DNA of 64,000 nucleotides, from assembly GCF_009707865.1 (NCBI RefSeq), contig NZ_WMBA01000006.1:111641-175640 (forward strand). Reading direction: 5' to 3'. The stretch's first letter is position 1. Every line of letters begins with the position of its first letter. This DNA is from Amycolatopsis pithecellobii. Its GTDB lineage: Bacteria > Actinomycetota > Actinomycetes > Mycobacteriales > Pseudonocardiaceae. A program made the translations under genes and the position numbers. The notes under the pieces were generated by a model. That model made no database searches. It was not told where the DNA came from and was given only the letters and a program-made list of their open reading frames with translations. Positions 8,565-16,348 of the stretch are shown one piece after another.

Positions 8565-8762
8565 ATGCAGCACATCACCACGTTCTGCGGCAACTGCAAC
8601 TGCGGCTGCCCCGAGCTGTACCTCGACGCCGCCGCCACCGAGGAGAAGCGCGTCGTCATCACCGACGACTTCGGCCAGCGCATCCAGATGAGCGTCGAGC
8701 AACTACGGGTGCTCGTCGGCGACGTGAAGTCCGGTGTGCTGGACGAACTGGTCGCAGCCTGA
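8565..8762 (+). CDS. Small Cys-rich protein with CGNCNCGC motif, unrecognised
   Basis: A 65-residue protein starting at the ATG at 8565 with a good GGAAAGG ribosome binding site 5 bases upstream. Its N-terminus carries four cysteines in FCGNCNCGCPELYLD, a CxxCxCxC pattern suited to zinc or Fe-S binding or to post-translational modification, followed by EKRVVITDDFGQRIQMS and a C-terminal helix (VEQLRVLVGDVKSGVLDEL). I do not recognise a characterised family. A small metal-binding regulator or a modified peptide precursor are both possible, but no modification enzyme is adjacent. Upstream lie a strong hairpin and tandem repeats, which suggests tight control. Confidence 0.75.
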   Translation: MQHITTFCGNCNCGCPELYLDAAATEEKRVVITDDFGQRIQMSVEQLRVLVGDVKSGVLDELVAA

Positions 8763-8827
8763 TCACACCGCGGAGCCAACCGGGGCACACCGTCGCCCTC
8801 GCGGGCCGTCCGTGATCTCATAGCAGC

Positions 8828-9328
8828 ATGAGCAGTCTCGACCACCCCGCGATCGCGAAGGTCGCCGCCGCGCTGGCGGAGGCCGGTCAGCAGCGCGCCG
8901 CGGACGGGATCCGCATCCTGCCTGCCGAAGTGCGCACGGCAGCCCAGGCCGCCGAGGCGCTGGGTATCGAGGTGGGCGCGATCGCGAACAGTCTCGTTTT
9001 CCGTGCGGTGTTCGCCGACCGGGCCGCGCCGCTGCTGTCGCTCACCTCGGGCTCGCACCGTGCGGACACCGGAAAACTCGCCGAACTGGCTGGGGCGAGC
9101 GCCGTCGAGAAGGCCGACCCGAAGTTCGTCAAGGAACACGCCGGGCAGGTCATCGGCGGCGTCGCCCCGGTCGGTCACCCCGCGCCGATCGAGACGATCG
9201 TCGACACCGCGCTCGAGCAGTACGACGTCATCTGGGCCGCCGCCGGGCACGCCAAATCGGTGTTCCCGACAACCTTCGCGGAGCTGGTGAAGCTGACCGG
9301 CGGACGCGCCGCGGAGGTGGGGTCATGA
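8828..9328 (+). CDS. YbaK/ProX-type aminoacyl-tRNA deacylase-like protein
   Basis: A 166-residue protein of the YbaK/EbsC superfamily, whose members hydrolyse mischarged tRNA such as Cys-tRNAPro or Ala-tRNAPro. The conserved GGVAPVGHP segment (about residues 110-118) is present, and the length fits a freestanding editing domain. The position that usually carries the catalytic lysine (V/I-x-K-T/S-L) reads A-N-S-L at about residues 53-56, so the classical Lys seems replaced by Asn; activity may differ. The gene overlaps the following acetyltransferase gene by ATGA, so the two form an operon. Confidence 0.88.
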   Translation: MSSLDHPAIAKVAAALAEAGQQRAADGIRILPAEVRTAAQAAEALGIEVGAIANSLVFRAVFADRAAPLLSLTSGSHRADTGKLAELAGASAVEKADPKFVKEHAGQVIGGVAPVGHPAPIETIVDTALEQYDVIWAAAGHAKSVFPTTFAELVKLTGGRAAEVGS

Positions 9329-9894
9329 CCACGGTGTCAACACAGTTCGTCGAGCTGACCGCCGACGAGTTCCGGACCCGGCTCCGCGAAGCGCTGGCCA
9401 TCTACGTCGAGGCCATGCGCTACCCGCCGGGAACCGCCGAGCAACGCGCGCCCATGTGGCTCACGCATGCGCTGCGCGACGGCTGGCGCTGCTACGCGGC
9501 GCTCGACGGCGACGGCACGATGCTCGGCGTCGCCTACGGATACCGCGGCAGCCCCGGGCAGTGGTGGCACGAGCAGGTACGCCGCGGGCTGGTGAAAAAC
9601 AGCGGCGAACAAGCCGCGACCCACTGGCTCGACGACTACTTCGAGCTCACCGAGATCCACGTGCGACCGCGGAGCCAGGCCGGTGGCATCGGCGAGAACC
9701 TGCTGCGGCGCCTGCTCGACGGGGTGCCGAACCAGCACGTCCTGCTGTCCACGCCCGAAGGAACGAGCCGCGCGTGGAAGCTGTACCGGCGCGTCGGTTT
9801 CGTGGATGTCCTGCGCGACTACCACTTCGCCGGTGATCCACGGCCCTTCGCCATTCTCGGCCGCACGCTGCCGCTGGAGCGCGCGGCCGAGTAG
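9325..9894 (+). CDS. GNAT family N-acetyltransferase
   Basis: A 189-residue single-domain acetyltransferase. The acetyl-CoA-binding segment is seen as VRPRSQAGGIGENLLRRLL (about 113-131), preceded by the acidic beta-4 strand FELTEIHV, and the C-terminal SRAWKLYRRVGF is the usual alpha-4 region. The start ATG overlaps the stop of the YbaK gene (ATGA), indicating translational coupling. The substrate is not evident; partnership with a tRNA-editing-like protein hints at an amino-acid or aminoacyl substrate, but that is a guess. It ends four bases before the stop of the converging EamA gene. Confidence 0.85.
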   Translation: MTTVSTQFVELTADEFRTRLREALAIYVEAMRYPPGTAEQRAPMWLTHALRDGWRCYAALDGDGTMLGVAYGYRGSPGQWWHEQVRRGLVKNSGEQAATHWLDDYFELTEIHVRPRSQAGGIGENLLRRLLDGVPNQHVLLSTPEGTSRAWKLYRRVGFVDVLRDYHFAGDPRPFAILGRTLPLERAAE

Positions 9895-9897
9895 CGC

Positions 9898-10791
9898 TCA
9901 TTCCCGCAGGTAACTGATCGCGAGCGCGATGATGAGCAGGACCGCGCCCGCCCAGCCGGCCGGCCCCAGGTCATCGTGCAGCACAAGCGCGGACAGCACC
10001 GCGGCGGTCATTGGTTCCAGCAGCGCCGAAAGCGCCGCCACAACGGGCGCCGCGGTGCGCAGCGCCAGGAAGTACGCGCCGTACGCGATTCCCGTCGGTA
10101 CCAACCCGAAATACAGCGCGACAGCGAGCACGTACGGACGCAGCGGGATCGTCATCTGGGACCCGAGTGCGAGCGGCACCAACAGCAGACCACCCAGCAG
10201 CAGGCCGAATGCCGTGGTGCAGAAGGAATCCAGGCCCGGCACCGGGCGGCGCGTCAGCAGGGTGAGCGTCGCGAACCCGGCGCCGGAGGCCAGCGCGAGC
10301 GCCAAGCCCGCGAGCAGCCGGCCGCCGCCGGGAATGCCTTCCGGAGACCAGGTCAGCAACACCAGACCGGCGACCGCTGCCGCCATCGACGCCAGCGTGA
10401 GGGCGCTGGGACGGCGGCGACGACGGATCGCCGTGACAAGTGCGACGAATACCGGCGCGCTGCCGATCGTGATCATCGTCGCGATGCTGACCGAGGTCAG
10501 TGCGACCGCCCCGAAATAGCACGCTTGGAACTGCGCGAGCAGCGCACCGGCGGCCGACAGCCGGATCAGCACCGGCTTCGTCCATTGTGGACTGCGACCG
10601 GTCACCAGCACCAGCGGCACGGTGCAGCAGCCGCCCAGCAGGAGCCGGTAAGCCGCCACCGGCAGCGGGGCCAGACCTGCCTTCGCGGCCAGGATGCTGC
10701 CGGACAGACCGCCAGTGCCCCACAGGAGGCCGGCGAGGGTCAGCGCGAACACCGACCGACCGCGCCGGGGCGCGGCAAGGGATGTGGACAT
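9898..10791 (-). CDS. EamA/DMT superfamily transporter
   Basis: A 297-residue membrane protein with ten predicted hydrophobic segments in two EamA repeats, for example LTLAGLLWGTGGLSGSILA near the N-terminus and a C-terminal AGWAGAVLLIIALAISYL. Family members export amino acids or other metabolites and drugs across the cytoplasmic membrane; the substrate is unknown. The ATG at 10791 has GGAGCG about 10 bases upstream. Its leader of about 116 bases encodes a 13-codon leaderless ORF and two alternative hairpins, so expression is probably set by attenuation. Confidence 0.87.
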   Translation of the reverse strand: MSTSLAAPRRGRSVFALTLAGLLWGTGGLSGSILAAKAGLAPLPVAAYRLLLGGCCTVPLVLVTGRSPQWTKPVLIRLSAAGALLAQFQACYFGAVALTSVSIATMITIGSAPVFVALVTAIRRRRRPSALTLASMAAAVAGLVLLTWSPEGIPGGGRLLAGLALALASGAGFATLTLLTRRPVPGLDSFCTTAFGLLLGGLLLVPLALGSQMTIPLRPYVLAVALYFGLVPTGIAYGAYFLALRTAAPVVAALSALLEPMTAAVLSALVLHDDLGPAGWAGAVLLIIALAISYLRE

Positions 10792-10830
10792 GAAGGATCG
10801 CTCCAGCGTCGAAGTGCCAAGGACAACCGA

Positions 10831-10880
10831 CGCGGGGCGAAAGCTCTACGGTGGTTTCCGCCCCGCTAGGCGCGGGGCGG
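10831..10880 (-). promoter_or_regulatory. Candidate attenuator with two mutually exclusive hairpins
   Basis: In the sense of the EamA transcript, CCGCCCCGC (10880-10872) can pair with GCGGGGCGG (10866-10858) through a 5-base loop. The same GCGGGGCG can instead pair with CGCCCCGC (10838-10831), extended by AAA/TTT. The first arm is part of the leader ORF. One strand shared by two stems is the classical layout of ribosome-controlled attenuation. No clear U-tract follows. Confidence 0.55.
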
Positions 10881-10907
10881 TGGGGTGATGCGATGGATTC
10901 GGTGCAT
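10866..10907 (-). CDS. Leaderless leader peptide of 13 codons upstream of EamA gene
   Basis: The ORF ATG (10907) to TAG (10868-10866) encodes MHRIHRITPPPRA. TACAGT (10919-10914) lies 6 bases before the ATG and CTGACC (10942-10937) 17 bases further up, so the transcript should begin at the ATG itself. The codons for PPPRA are the first arm of the attenuator, and a run of three prolines is known to slow ribosomes. The peptide is inferred only from sequence. Confidence 0.5.
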   Translation of the reverse strand: MHRIHRITPPPRA

Positions 10908-10941
10908 GCTCACACTGTACGAGAAGACGTATCCGCGGTCA

Positions 10942-10953
10942 GCCGAATTCGGC
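10942..10953. promoter_or_regulatory. 12-bp perfect palindrome beside the leader promoter
   Basis: GCCGAATTCGGC abuts the -35 box of the EamA leader promoter and lies 14 bases beyond the stop codon of the upstream DUF885 gene. It could be an operator or the end of the DUF885 transcript. Confidence 0.35.
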
Positions 10954-10966
10954 GACGAGACCATCG

Positions 10967-12628
10967 TCAGTCCAGTTCGGACAGTTGTTGGCGCAGGGTG
11001 TCCAGACCCATCCCGCCGAGGCGGAGGGCCTTGGTGTGGAAGTCCTTGATATCGAAGGAAGATCCTTGCCGGCGACGGGCGTCCTCACGGGCTTCGAGCC
11101 ACAGCCGCTCGCCGAGTTTGTACGCGGGGGCCTGGCCCGGCCAGCCGAGGTAACGGTCGATCTCGTCATGGACGAGCGGCGGGTCGGTGATCGTGCGGGT
11201 CAGCATGAACTCCAGACCCAGCTCGGGTGTCCACCGTGAACCTTCGTGAAACCCTGTTCCTGCCGGGATTTCCAGCTCGAGATGCATGCCGAAGTCCACA
11301 AGGACCCGCCCAGCGCGGAACAGCTGCTCGGAAAGCATGCCGAACAGGTTGCCGTCGTCGGAAAGGTAACCGAGGTCCTGCATGAGCCGCTCGGCGTACA
11401 GCGCCCAGCCTTCGCCGTGCCCGGAGGTGAACGCCAGCAGCCGCTGGAACCGGTTGAGCGAACGCTCGTACACCGCCGTCGCGATCTGCAGGTGATGGCC
11501 CGGCACACCCTCGTGGTAGACCGTGCTGACCTCGCGCCACGTGGAGAACTCGTCACGCCCCGGCGGCAGCGACCACCACATCCGGCCTGGGCGGGAGAAG
11601 TCCTCACTCGGCCCGGTGTAGTAGGCACCGGCGCCACCACCCGGCGGGGCGATCTTGCACTCGAGCGCCATCAGCTCATCGGGGATCTCGAAATGCTTGC
11701 CGCGCAAGGCGTTCAGCGCGTTATCGGACAGATCCTGCATCCACCGCTCGAACTGTTTCCTGCCCTGCACGCGATAACGCGGATCGGCGTCGAGCGCGTC
11801 CGCGGTCTCGGCGAGCGTCGCGCCTGGCTTCAACCGCGCGGCGACAGCGTGCATTTCCGTTTCCAGGCGGGAAAACTCCTCCCAACCCCAGGCGTAGGCC
11901 TCGCGCGGGTCGAGCGCGGCGCCGATGAAATACCGTGACCACAACCGGTACGCGTCCTCGCCCACCGCGTCCTTCGTGCGTGCCCTCGGCGCGAGCTCCG
12001 CGCGGAGAAACCCGGCAAGTTCCGCGTACGCCTCACTCGCCGAGCGGGCACCATGCTCCAGCTCCGCGTGCAGGGCCTCCGGTGCACCGGCGATGAGGTT
12101 CTCGAAGAAACCCTTCTCCCCCTTCAAACCCGCCCACGTTTCGGCCTGCTCGGCGACCTTCGTGACCTGGCGCAGCGCGGGCGCGTTCCCCTTGTCCGCG
12201 GCGGCAAGCAGCGAAGCCCGGACACCGTCGAGCGCGGTCGCGACCTTGCCGAGCCGCGCGGAGATGTTCGCCCACTGCTCCTCGGTTTCGGTGGGCATCA
12301 GGTCGAACGCCATCCGCACTTCCTGGACCGGGCTCGCGATGACGTTCAGCGACGCGGAATCGAGGCCGGCGTCATGGATCTCCAGGTCCAGCCCGATACG
12401 TTCGGTGAAGACCGCCTTCGCTGCCCGCTCAGCAGGATCGGCGGCGTCCGTCTGCGCTACCGCCGCGAGAGCTCGCCGCTCCACCGCGGCGCGCGCCGCG
12501 TGGCCCTCGGGCGAGTAGTCGGACATCTGGTCGTCGTACCCGGGGATGCCGAGTTCGGTCGCCAGAAGCGGGTGGGCCGCCGCGAAGTCGTCCACGAACT
12601 GGTTGCAGATCTCGTGCACCGAAGCCAT
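10967..12628 (-). CDS. DUF885 family protein, putative zinc peptidase-like
   Basis: A 553-residue protein of the DUF885 family. The signature YHEGVPGHHLQ carries an HExxxHH-type metal-binding motif, and LGFEFMLTRT-like and LGWPGQAPAYKLGE segments toward the C-terminus are typical of the family, which resembles gluzincin (M2/M3-like) peptidases. Biological substrate unknown; no signal peptide is visible, so it should be cytoplasmic. The ATG at 12628 is probably leaderless: TAGGTT (12635-12640) stands 6 bases upstream. It is transcribed away from metF with 21 bases between the genes. Confidence 0.88.
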   Translation of the reverse strand: MASVHEICNQFVDDFAAAHPLLATELGIPGYDDQMSDYSPEGHAARAAVERRALAAVAQTDAADPAERAAKAVFTERIGLDLEIHDAGLDSASLNVIASPVQEVRMAFDLMPTETEEQWANISARLGKVATALDGVRASLLAAADKGNAPALRQVTKVAEQAETWAGLKGEKGFFENLIAGAPEALHAELEHGARSASEAYAELAGFLRAELAPRARTKDAVGEDAYRLWSRYFIGAALDPREAYAWGWEEFSRLETEMHAVAARLKPGATLAETADALDADPRYRVQGRKQFERWMQDLSDNALNALRGKHFEIPDELMALECKIAPPGGGAGAYYTGPSEDFSRPGRMWWSLPPGRDEFSTWREVSTVYHEGVPGHHLQIATAVYERSLNRFQRLLAFTSGHGEGWALYAERLMQDLGYLSDDGNLFGMLSEQLFRAGRVLVDFGMHLELEIPAGTGFHEGSRWTPELGLEFMLTRTITDPPLVHDEIDRYLGWPGQAPAYKLGERLWLEAREDARRRQGSSFDIKDFHTKALRLGGMGLDTLRQQLSELD

Positions 12629-12649
12629 GGGGGAAACCTACCCTCGGCT

Positions 12650-13534
12650 TCACGTCCGCGCGGGTACCAGGCCCAGCCGGTTGACCACCTCACGCGTGGC
12701 CTTCGACCGGTTGAACGTGTAGAAGTGCAGGTCCGGCACGCCCTCGGCGATGAGCCGCTCGCACAGTTCGGTGACCACGTCGAGCCCTTCCGCACGGAAG
12801 GCCTTGGGGTCGCCCTCCAGCGGTTCGAGCCGGTCCAGCAGCCATTGCGGGCACCGCGCGCCGGATAGCTTGATCGTCGTCTTGAGCGTGCGCGGCGTGG
12901 TCAACGGCATCACGCCCGGGATGAGCAGGGCGTCCGAACCGGCGGCCGCCACCCTGTCCCGCAGCCGCAGGAAGTCCTCGGCCTCGAAGAACAGTTGCGC
13001 GATACCGAAATCCGCGCCGGCGTTGAACTTGCGCACGAGGTACCGGGTGTCGGTCTCCAGATCGGGCGAGCGCGGATGACCGTATGGGAACGCCGAAACG
13101 CCGACGCAGAAGTCGCCCAGTGAGCGGACGAGTTCCACGAGCTCCTCCGCGTAGTTGAGCCCTTGCGGGTGCGCCACCCAGTCGCCGTACGGGTCGCCCG
13201 GCGGGTCCCCGCGCAGCGCCAGGATGTTGCGCACCCCCACGGCCGCGTACCAGCCGATGACGTTGCGCAGCTCCGCGACGGAGTGGTTCACCGCGGTCAG
13301 GTGCGCCATCGGGACCAGCGTTGTTTCCGTGGCGACCCGGGCGATGTTGCGGATCGTGCCGTCCCGGCTCGACCCGCCGGCGCCGTAGGTGATCGACATG
13401 TACGCCGGGTCGAACATCTCCAGTTCGCGGATCGAGCGCCACAGCACCGCCTCGTCGGCGGCGTCACGGGGCGGGAAGAACTCGACCGAGAACACCGGGG
13501 TATCCCCGCGTAACCGTTCGACAACCGACTTCAT
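12650..13534 (-). CDS. metF: Methylenetetrahydrofolate reductase
   Basis: A 294-residue TIM-barrel flavoprotein that reduces 5,10-methylenetetrahydrofolate to 5-methyltetrahydrofolate for methionine synthesis. Seen are the N-terminal SVEFFPPR with the catalytic-type Glu, MSITYGAGGSSRDGT, LRGDPPGDP and a C-terminal LHFYTFNRS. The length is right for bacterial MetF. The ATG at 13534 is probably leaderless, with TACGAT (13541-13546) 6 bases upstream. The gene corresponds in position to M. tuberculosis Rv2172c, which also lies near idsA2 and pknL. Confidence 0.93.
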   Translation of the reverse strand: MKSVVERLRGDTPVFSVEFFPPRDAADEAVLWRSIRELEMFDPAYMSITYGAGGSSRDGTIRNIARVATETTLVPMAHLTAVNHSVAELRNVIGWYAAVGVRNILALRGDPPGDPYGDWVAHPQGLNYAEELVELVRSLGDFCVGVSAFPYGHPRSPDLETDTRYLVRKFNAGADFGIAQLFFEAEDFLRLRDRVAAAGSDALLIPGVMPLTTPRTLKTTIKLSGARCPQWLLDRLEPLEGDPKAFRAEGLDVVTELCERLIAEGVPDLHFYTFNRSKATREVVNRLGLVPART

Positions 13535-13577
13535 GCCCTCATCGTAATGGCGCCCGAATCACGCGACACATGTCCTC

Positions 13578-13626
13578 GCCAGCCCCGCACCCGACCGCCA
13601 CCCCTCACGGAGGCGCTTCGCGCCGC
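13578..13626 (-). repeat. Dispersed hairpin repeat, copy A
   Basis: In the minus (sense) direction this reads hairpin GGCGC-GAA-GCGCC (13624-13612), then TCCGTGAGGGGTGGCGG and a tail ending GGGGCTGGC. It begins about 16 bases after the stop of the SBF-like transporter gene. Related copies are at 17925-17972, 39516-39559 and 41733-41778. Confidence 0.7.
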
Positions 13627-13639
13627 GGTTCCCCCTGAT

Positions 13640-14629
13640 TCACGCAGTGGCGAGTTCTGCCTGCTGCGCGCCCCAGCGGCGGGCGAGCACCGCGCAGATC
13701 ATCAGCTGGGCCTGGTGGAACAGCATCAGCGGCAGCACGATGAGCCCCACGGTGTGCGCCGGGAACAGCACGGTGGCCATCGGCAGGCCGCTGGCCAGGC
13801 TTTTCTTCGAGCCGCAGAAGATGATCGTGATGCGGTCCTCGCGCGAGAAGCCCAGCCGTGGGGTGACGAACTTGAGCACGCCCAGCACCACGAAGAACAG
13901 CGCCAGGTTCAGCACCACCAGCCCGGCCAGCGACAGCCAGCTGAGCTGGTGCCAGATCCCGGCGACGATCCCCTCGCTGAACGCCGTGTAGACGATGATC
14001 AGGATGACGCCGCGATCGGCCCTTCCGAGCACTGTTTTGTGCGCGGTGATCCAGCCACCGATCCACCGGCGCAGCAACTGCCCGGCGACGAACGGCACGA
14101 GCAGCTGGAACACGATCGAGGTGACGGCGTGCAACGAGAAACCGGCGCCGGTCGTGTGCAGCAGCAGGCCCACGAGCAGCGGTGTGAGAACGATGCCGAT
14201 GATGCTGGAGAACGACGCGGCGCAGATAGCGGCCGCGACATTGCCGCGCGCGATGGAGGTGAACGCGATCGACGAGTTCACCGTGGACGGCAGCGCACAC
14301 AGGAAGATCAGGCCTGCCGCCAGCGCCGGCGTGAGCACTGCGGGCACCAGCAGCTTCGTGGCCAGGCCGAGCAGCGGAAACAGCACGAACGTCGCGACCA
14401 GGATGGTCAGGTGCAGCCGCCAGTGTTTCAGCCCGGCCAGCGCCTCCGCGGTGGACAGCCGCGCCCCGTAGAGGAAGAACAGCGCGCCGACGCCGATCGT
14501 GCTCACGGCCGACGCGATGTCCGCGCCCTGACCGCGGGCCGGCAGGAGCCACGCCACGCCCACCGCGACCAGGATGCCGATGATGAACGGGTCGATCCGG
14601 GTCTTCGCAAGCAGCTCGGCCCCACGCAT
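13640..14629 (-). CDS. SBF-like bile acid:sodium symporter family protein (YfeH type)
   Basis: A 329-residue membrane protein with about ten hydrophobic segments, matching the SBF-like branch of the bile acid:sodium symporter superfamily: IDPFIIGILVAVGVAWLLP at the start, LCALPSTVNSSIAFT in the middle and FCGSKKSLASGLPMA toward the end, which carry the conserved polar residues of the family. The transported solute is unknown. I chose the ATG at 14629 because GAAGGGA lies about 8 bases upstream; the longer frame to 14671 has no such site. It is transcribed divergently from a LysR gene, which probably controls it. Confidence 0.86.
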   Translation of the reverse strand: MRGAELLAKTRIDPFIIGILVAVGVAWLLPARGQGADIASAVSTIGVGALFFLYGARLSTAEALAGLKHWRLHLTILVATFVLFPLLGLATKLLVPAVLTPALAAGLIFLCALPSTVNSSIAFTSIARGNVAAAICAASFSSIIGIVLTPLLVGLLLHTTGAGFSLHAVTSIVFQLLVPFVAGQLLRRWIGGWITAHKTVLGRADRGVILIIVYTAFSEGIVAGIWHQLSWLSLAGLVVLNLALFFVVLGVLKFVTPRLGFSREDRITIIFCGSKKSLASGLPMATVLFPAHTVGLIVLPLMLFHQAQLMICAVLARRWGAQQAELATA

Positions 14630-14708
14630 GAGGTGGTCCCTTCGTCGGATTACCTCCATCCTCGGGCTCACCGGGCCGATTGTGAAGCATGATTGCCGCC
14701 ATAACCGT

Positions 14709-14725
14709 TATCGCGAATCGTGATA
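14709..14725. promoter_or_regulatory. LysR-type box in the transporter/lysR divergent region
   Basis: TATCGCGAATCGTGATA contains ATC-N9-GAT, the interrupted dyad of LysR-type regulators (T-N11-A core). A second short dyad, ATAACCGTTAT (14701-14711), touches it. The box lies just before the lysR start and about 80 bases before the transporter start. Confidence 0.6.
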
Positions 14726-14737
14726 TACGGTGGTTTG

Positions 14738-15592
14738 GTGCTCGATCCGGTGTGGCTCAAGACGTTCCTGGTGGTCGCCGAGACCCGCAGCTTCACGCGC
14801 GCCGCACAGCGGCTCGGGCTGCGGCAATCGACCGTCAGCCAGCACATCCGCAAGCTGGAGCAGGCGAGCACGCAACAACTTTTCGTGCGGGACACGCATT
14901 CGGTCGAGCTCACCCCGGACGGCGAGGCGATGCTCGGTTTCGCGGGCAGTGTCATCGACACGATCGACCGCGCCATGAGCTATTTCACAGGCGCTGAGCT
15001 CCGCGGGCGGCTCCGGTTCGGGGCCTCGGAAGACTTCGTGGCGGGGCCGTTGCCGGAGATCCTCGCCGAGTTCCGCCGCTCGCACCCGCGGGTGGACCTG
15101 GAACTGACCGTCGCGCTGTCCGGGGTGCTGCACGAGCAACTGCGGGCGGGCGAGCTCGATCTGGTGCTGGGCAAACGGTCCGCGGGCGAAGACGCCGCCG
15201 GTGCACTGTGGACGGAGCCGCTGGTGTGGGCCGGGCGGCCCGGTATCGAGCTGGATCCGGCCGAGCCCGTGCCGCTGATCGTCTACCCGCCGCCGAGCAT
15301 CACCCGCGCCAGGGCCATGGAAGCGTTGCGGCTGCACGGAAAACACTGGCGGATCGTGTGCACGAGCGGCAGCCTCAACGGGTTGCGCGCGGCCGCGCTC
15401 GCTGGGCTCGGGGTGGTCGTGTTCGCCCGCAGCCTGGTCCCGGCGGGCCTCGTCGAGCTGCCCGAGGGGCACGGGTTACCCGATCCGGGCGAGGTCGAGT
15501 TCATCCTGACCGCGCGACGGTCGGCGTTGCGCGGCCCGGCGGCGGCGTTATCGGAGGCCATCCAGTCCGGAGCCGGGCGGCTGCATGCCTGA
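14738..15592 (+). CDS. LysR family transcriptional regulator
   Basis: A 284-residue regulator with the N-terminal winged helix-turn-helix (WLKTFLVVAETRSFTRAAQRL, then STVSQHIRKLE) and a C-terminal effector domain of two Rossmann-like lobes. I prefer the GTG at 14738 (VLDPVWLKTF, usual LysR spacing); the GTG at 14720 lies inside the LysR box. Its divergent neighbour, the SBF-like transporter, is the likely target. The last 45 bases overlap the end of the converging AraC gene. Confidence 0.9.
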   Translation: MLDPVWLKTFLVVAETRSFTRAAQRLGLRQSTVSQHIRKLEQASTQQLFVRDTHSVELTPDGEAMLGFAGSVIDTIDRAMSYFTGAELRGRLRFGASEDFVAGPLPEILAEFRRSHPRVDLELTVALSGVLHEQLRAGELDLVLGKRSAGEDAAGALWTEPLVWAGRPGIELDPAEPVPLIVYPPPSITRARAMEALRLHGKHWRIVCTSGSLNGLRAAALAGLGVVVFARSLVPAGLVELPEGHGLPDPGEVEFILTARRSALRGPAAALSEAIQSGAGRLHA

Positions 15593-16267
15593 CCGTTCTC
15601 GCCGGAGCGCACCCGGCGTGAGCCCGGCAAGCGAGCGGACTTCGCGCGTCAGGTGAGCCTGGTCGGCGAACCCCGTCGCGGCGGCCAGCTCCGCGAGCCC
15701 CGCACGGGAGGTGTCGGCGGCATGCAGGAACCGCTGGAACCGCCCGACCCGCTGCACCGCCTTCGGGCTCATCCCGGTGTGATCGAGGAACAACCGCCGC
15801 AGGTGCCGCTCGGTGACGCCGAGCTCGTCGGCGACGTCGCCGACGGCGGCCCCGGTTACGAAAAGTTCGCGCACCCCGTGCCGCACCCGGGCATCGATCG
15901 GCGACGGGCGCAGGACGTCGGGGAAACGCCCGGCCCACACCTGCTCGGCCACGGTTCGCATCACCCGATCGGGTAGTACCGCCGAAAGCGTCAGCGTCTT
16001 GTCGCGCAGCTCTTCCGCCGGCAGCCGCAGCACCGGTCCGAGCGCCTCGGTGCGGAACCGCAGGCCCCGCACGTGCGTGCCCGCCGTCAGGGGCACGAGG
16101 TCGGCGCACAGCGCCGGGCCAGCGAAAACGGCTTCGCCATCAGCGAACACCAGCACGTCGGAGCAGCCGTCCGGCACGACACGCTGCACCATGCTCGTCG
16201 CGCCCACTCGCTGCTCCCACCAGCAGCGGACCGCGCCCGACCCCGGACGTTCGCGATAGAACGACAC
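15548..16267 (-). CDS. AraC family transcriptional regulator
   Basis: A 239-residue protein with a C-terminal AraC/XylS double helix-turn-helix (AAVGDVADELGVTERHLRRLFLDHTGMSPK, then the second HTH with FADQAHLTREVRSLAGLTPGAL). The N-terminal half (VVPDGCSDVLVFADGEAVFAGP) is the DUF6597-like sensor domain common in actinomycete AraC proteins; the ligand is unknown. The start is a GTG at 16267. It converges with and overlaps the LysR gene by 45 bases. Confidence 0.88.
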   Translation of the reverse strand: MSFYRERPGSGAVRCWWEQRVGATSMVQRVVPDGCSDVLVFADGEAVFAGPALCADLVPLTAGTHVRGLRFRTEALGPVLRLPAEELRDKTLTLSAVLPDRVMRTVAEQVWAGRFPDVLRPSPIDARVRHGVRELFVTGAAVGDVADELGVTERHLRRLFLDHTGMSPKAVQRVGRFQRFLHAADTSRAGLAELAAATGFADQAHLTREVRSLAGLTPGALRRERSGMQPPGSGLDGLR

Positions 16268-16348
16268 TCACCGAGTATGACCGCTTGGTAACGGCCGGGC
16301 GTTCCCGGACGACAAGCCGCCTGACCGGAACCGGACGAGAGGAGACAG

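Noticed and set aside
13547..14692. 381-codon frame on the plus strand opposite the SBF-like transporter
   Set aside because: The minus-strand membrane protein is convincing; this frame is Gln/Arg/Asp-rich shadow sequence.
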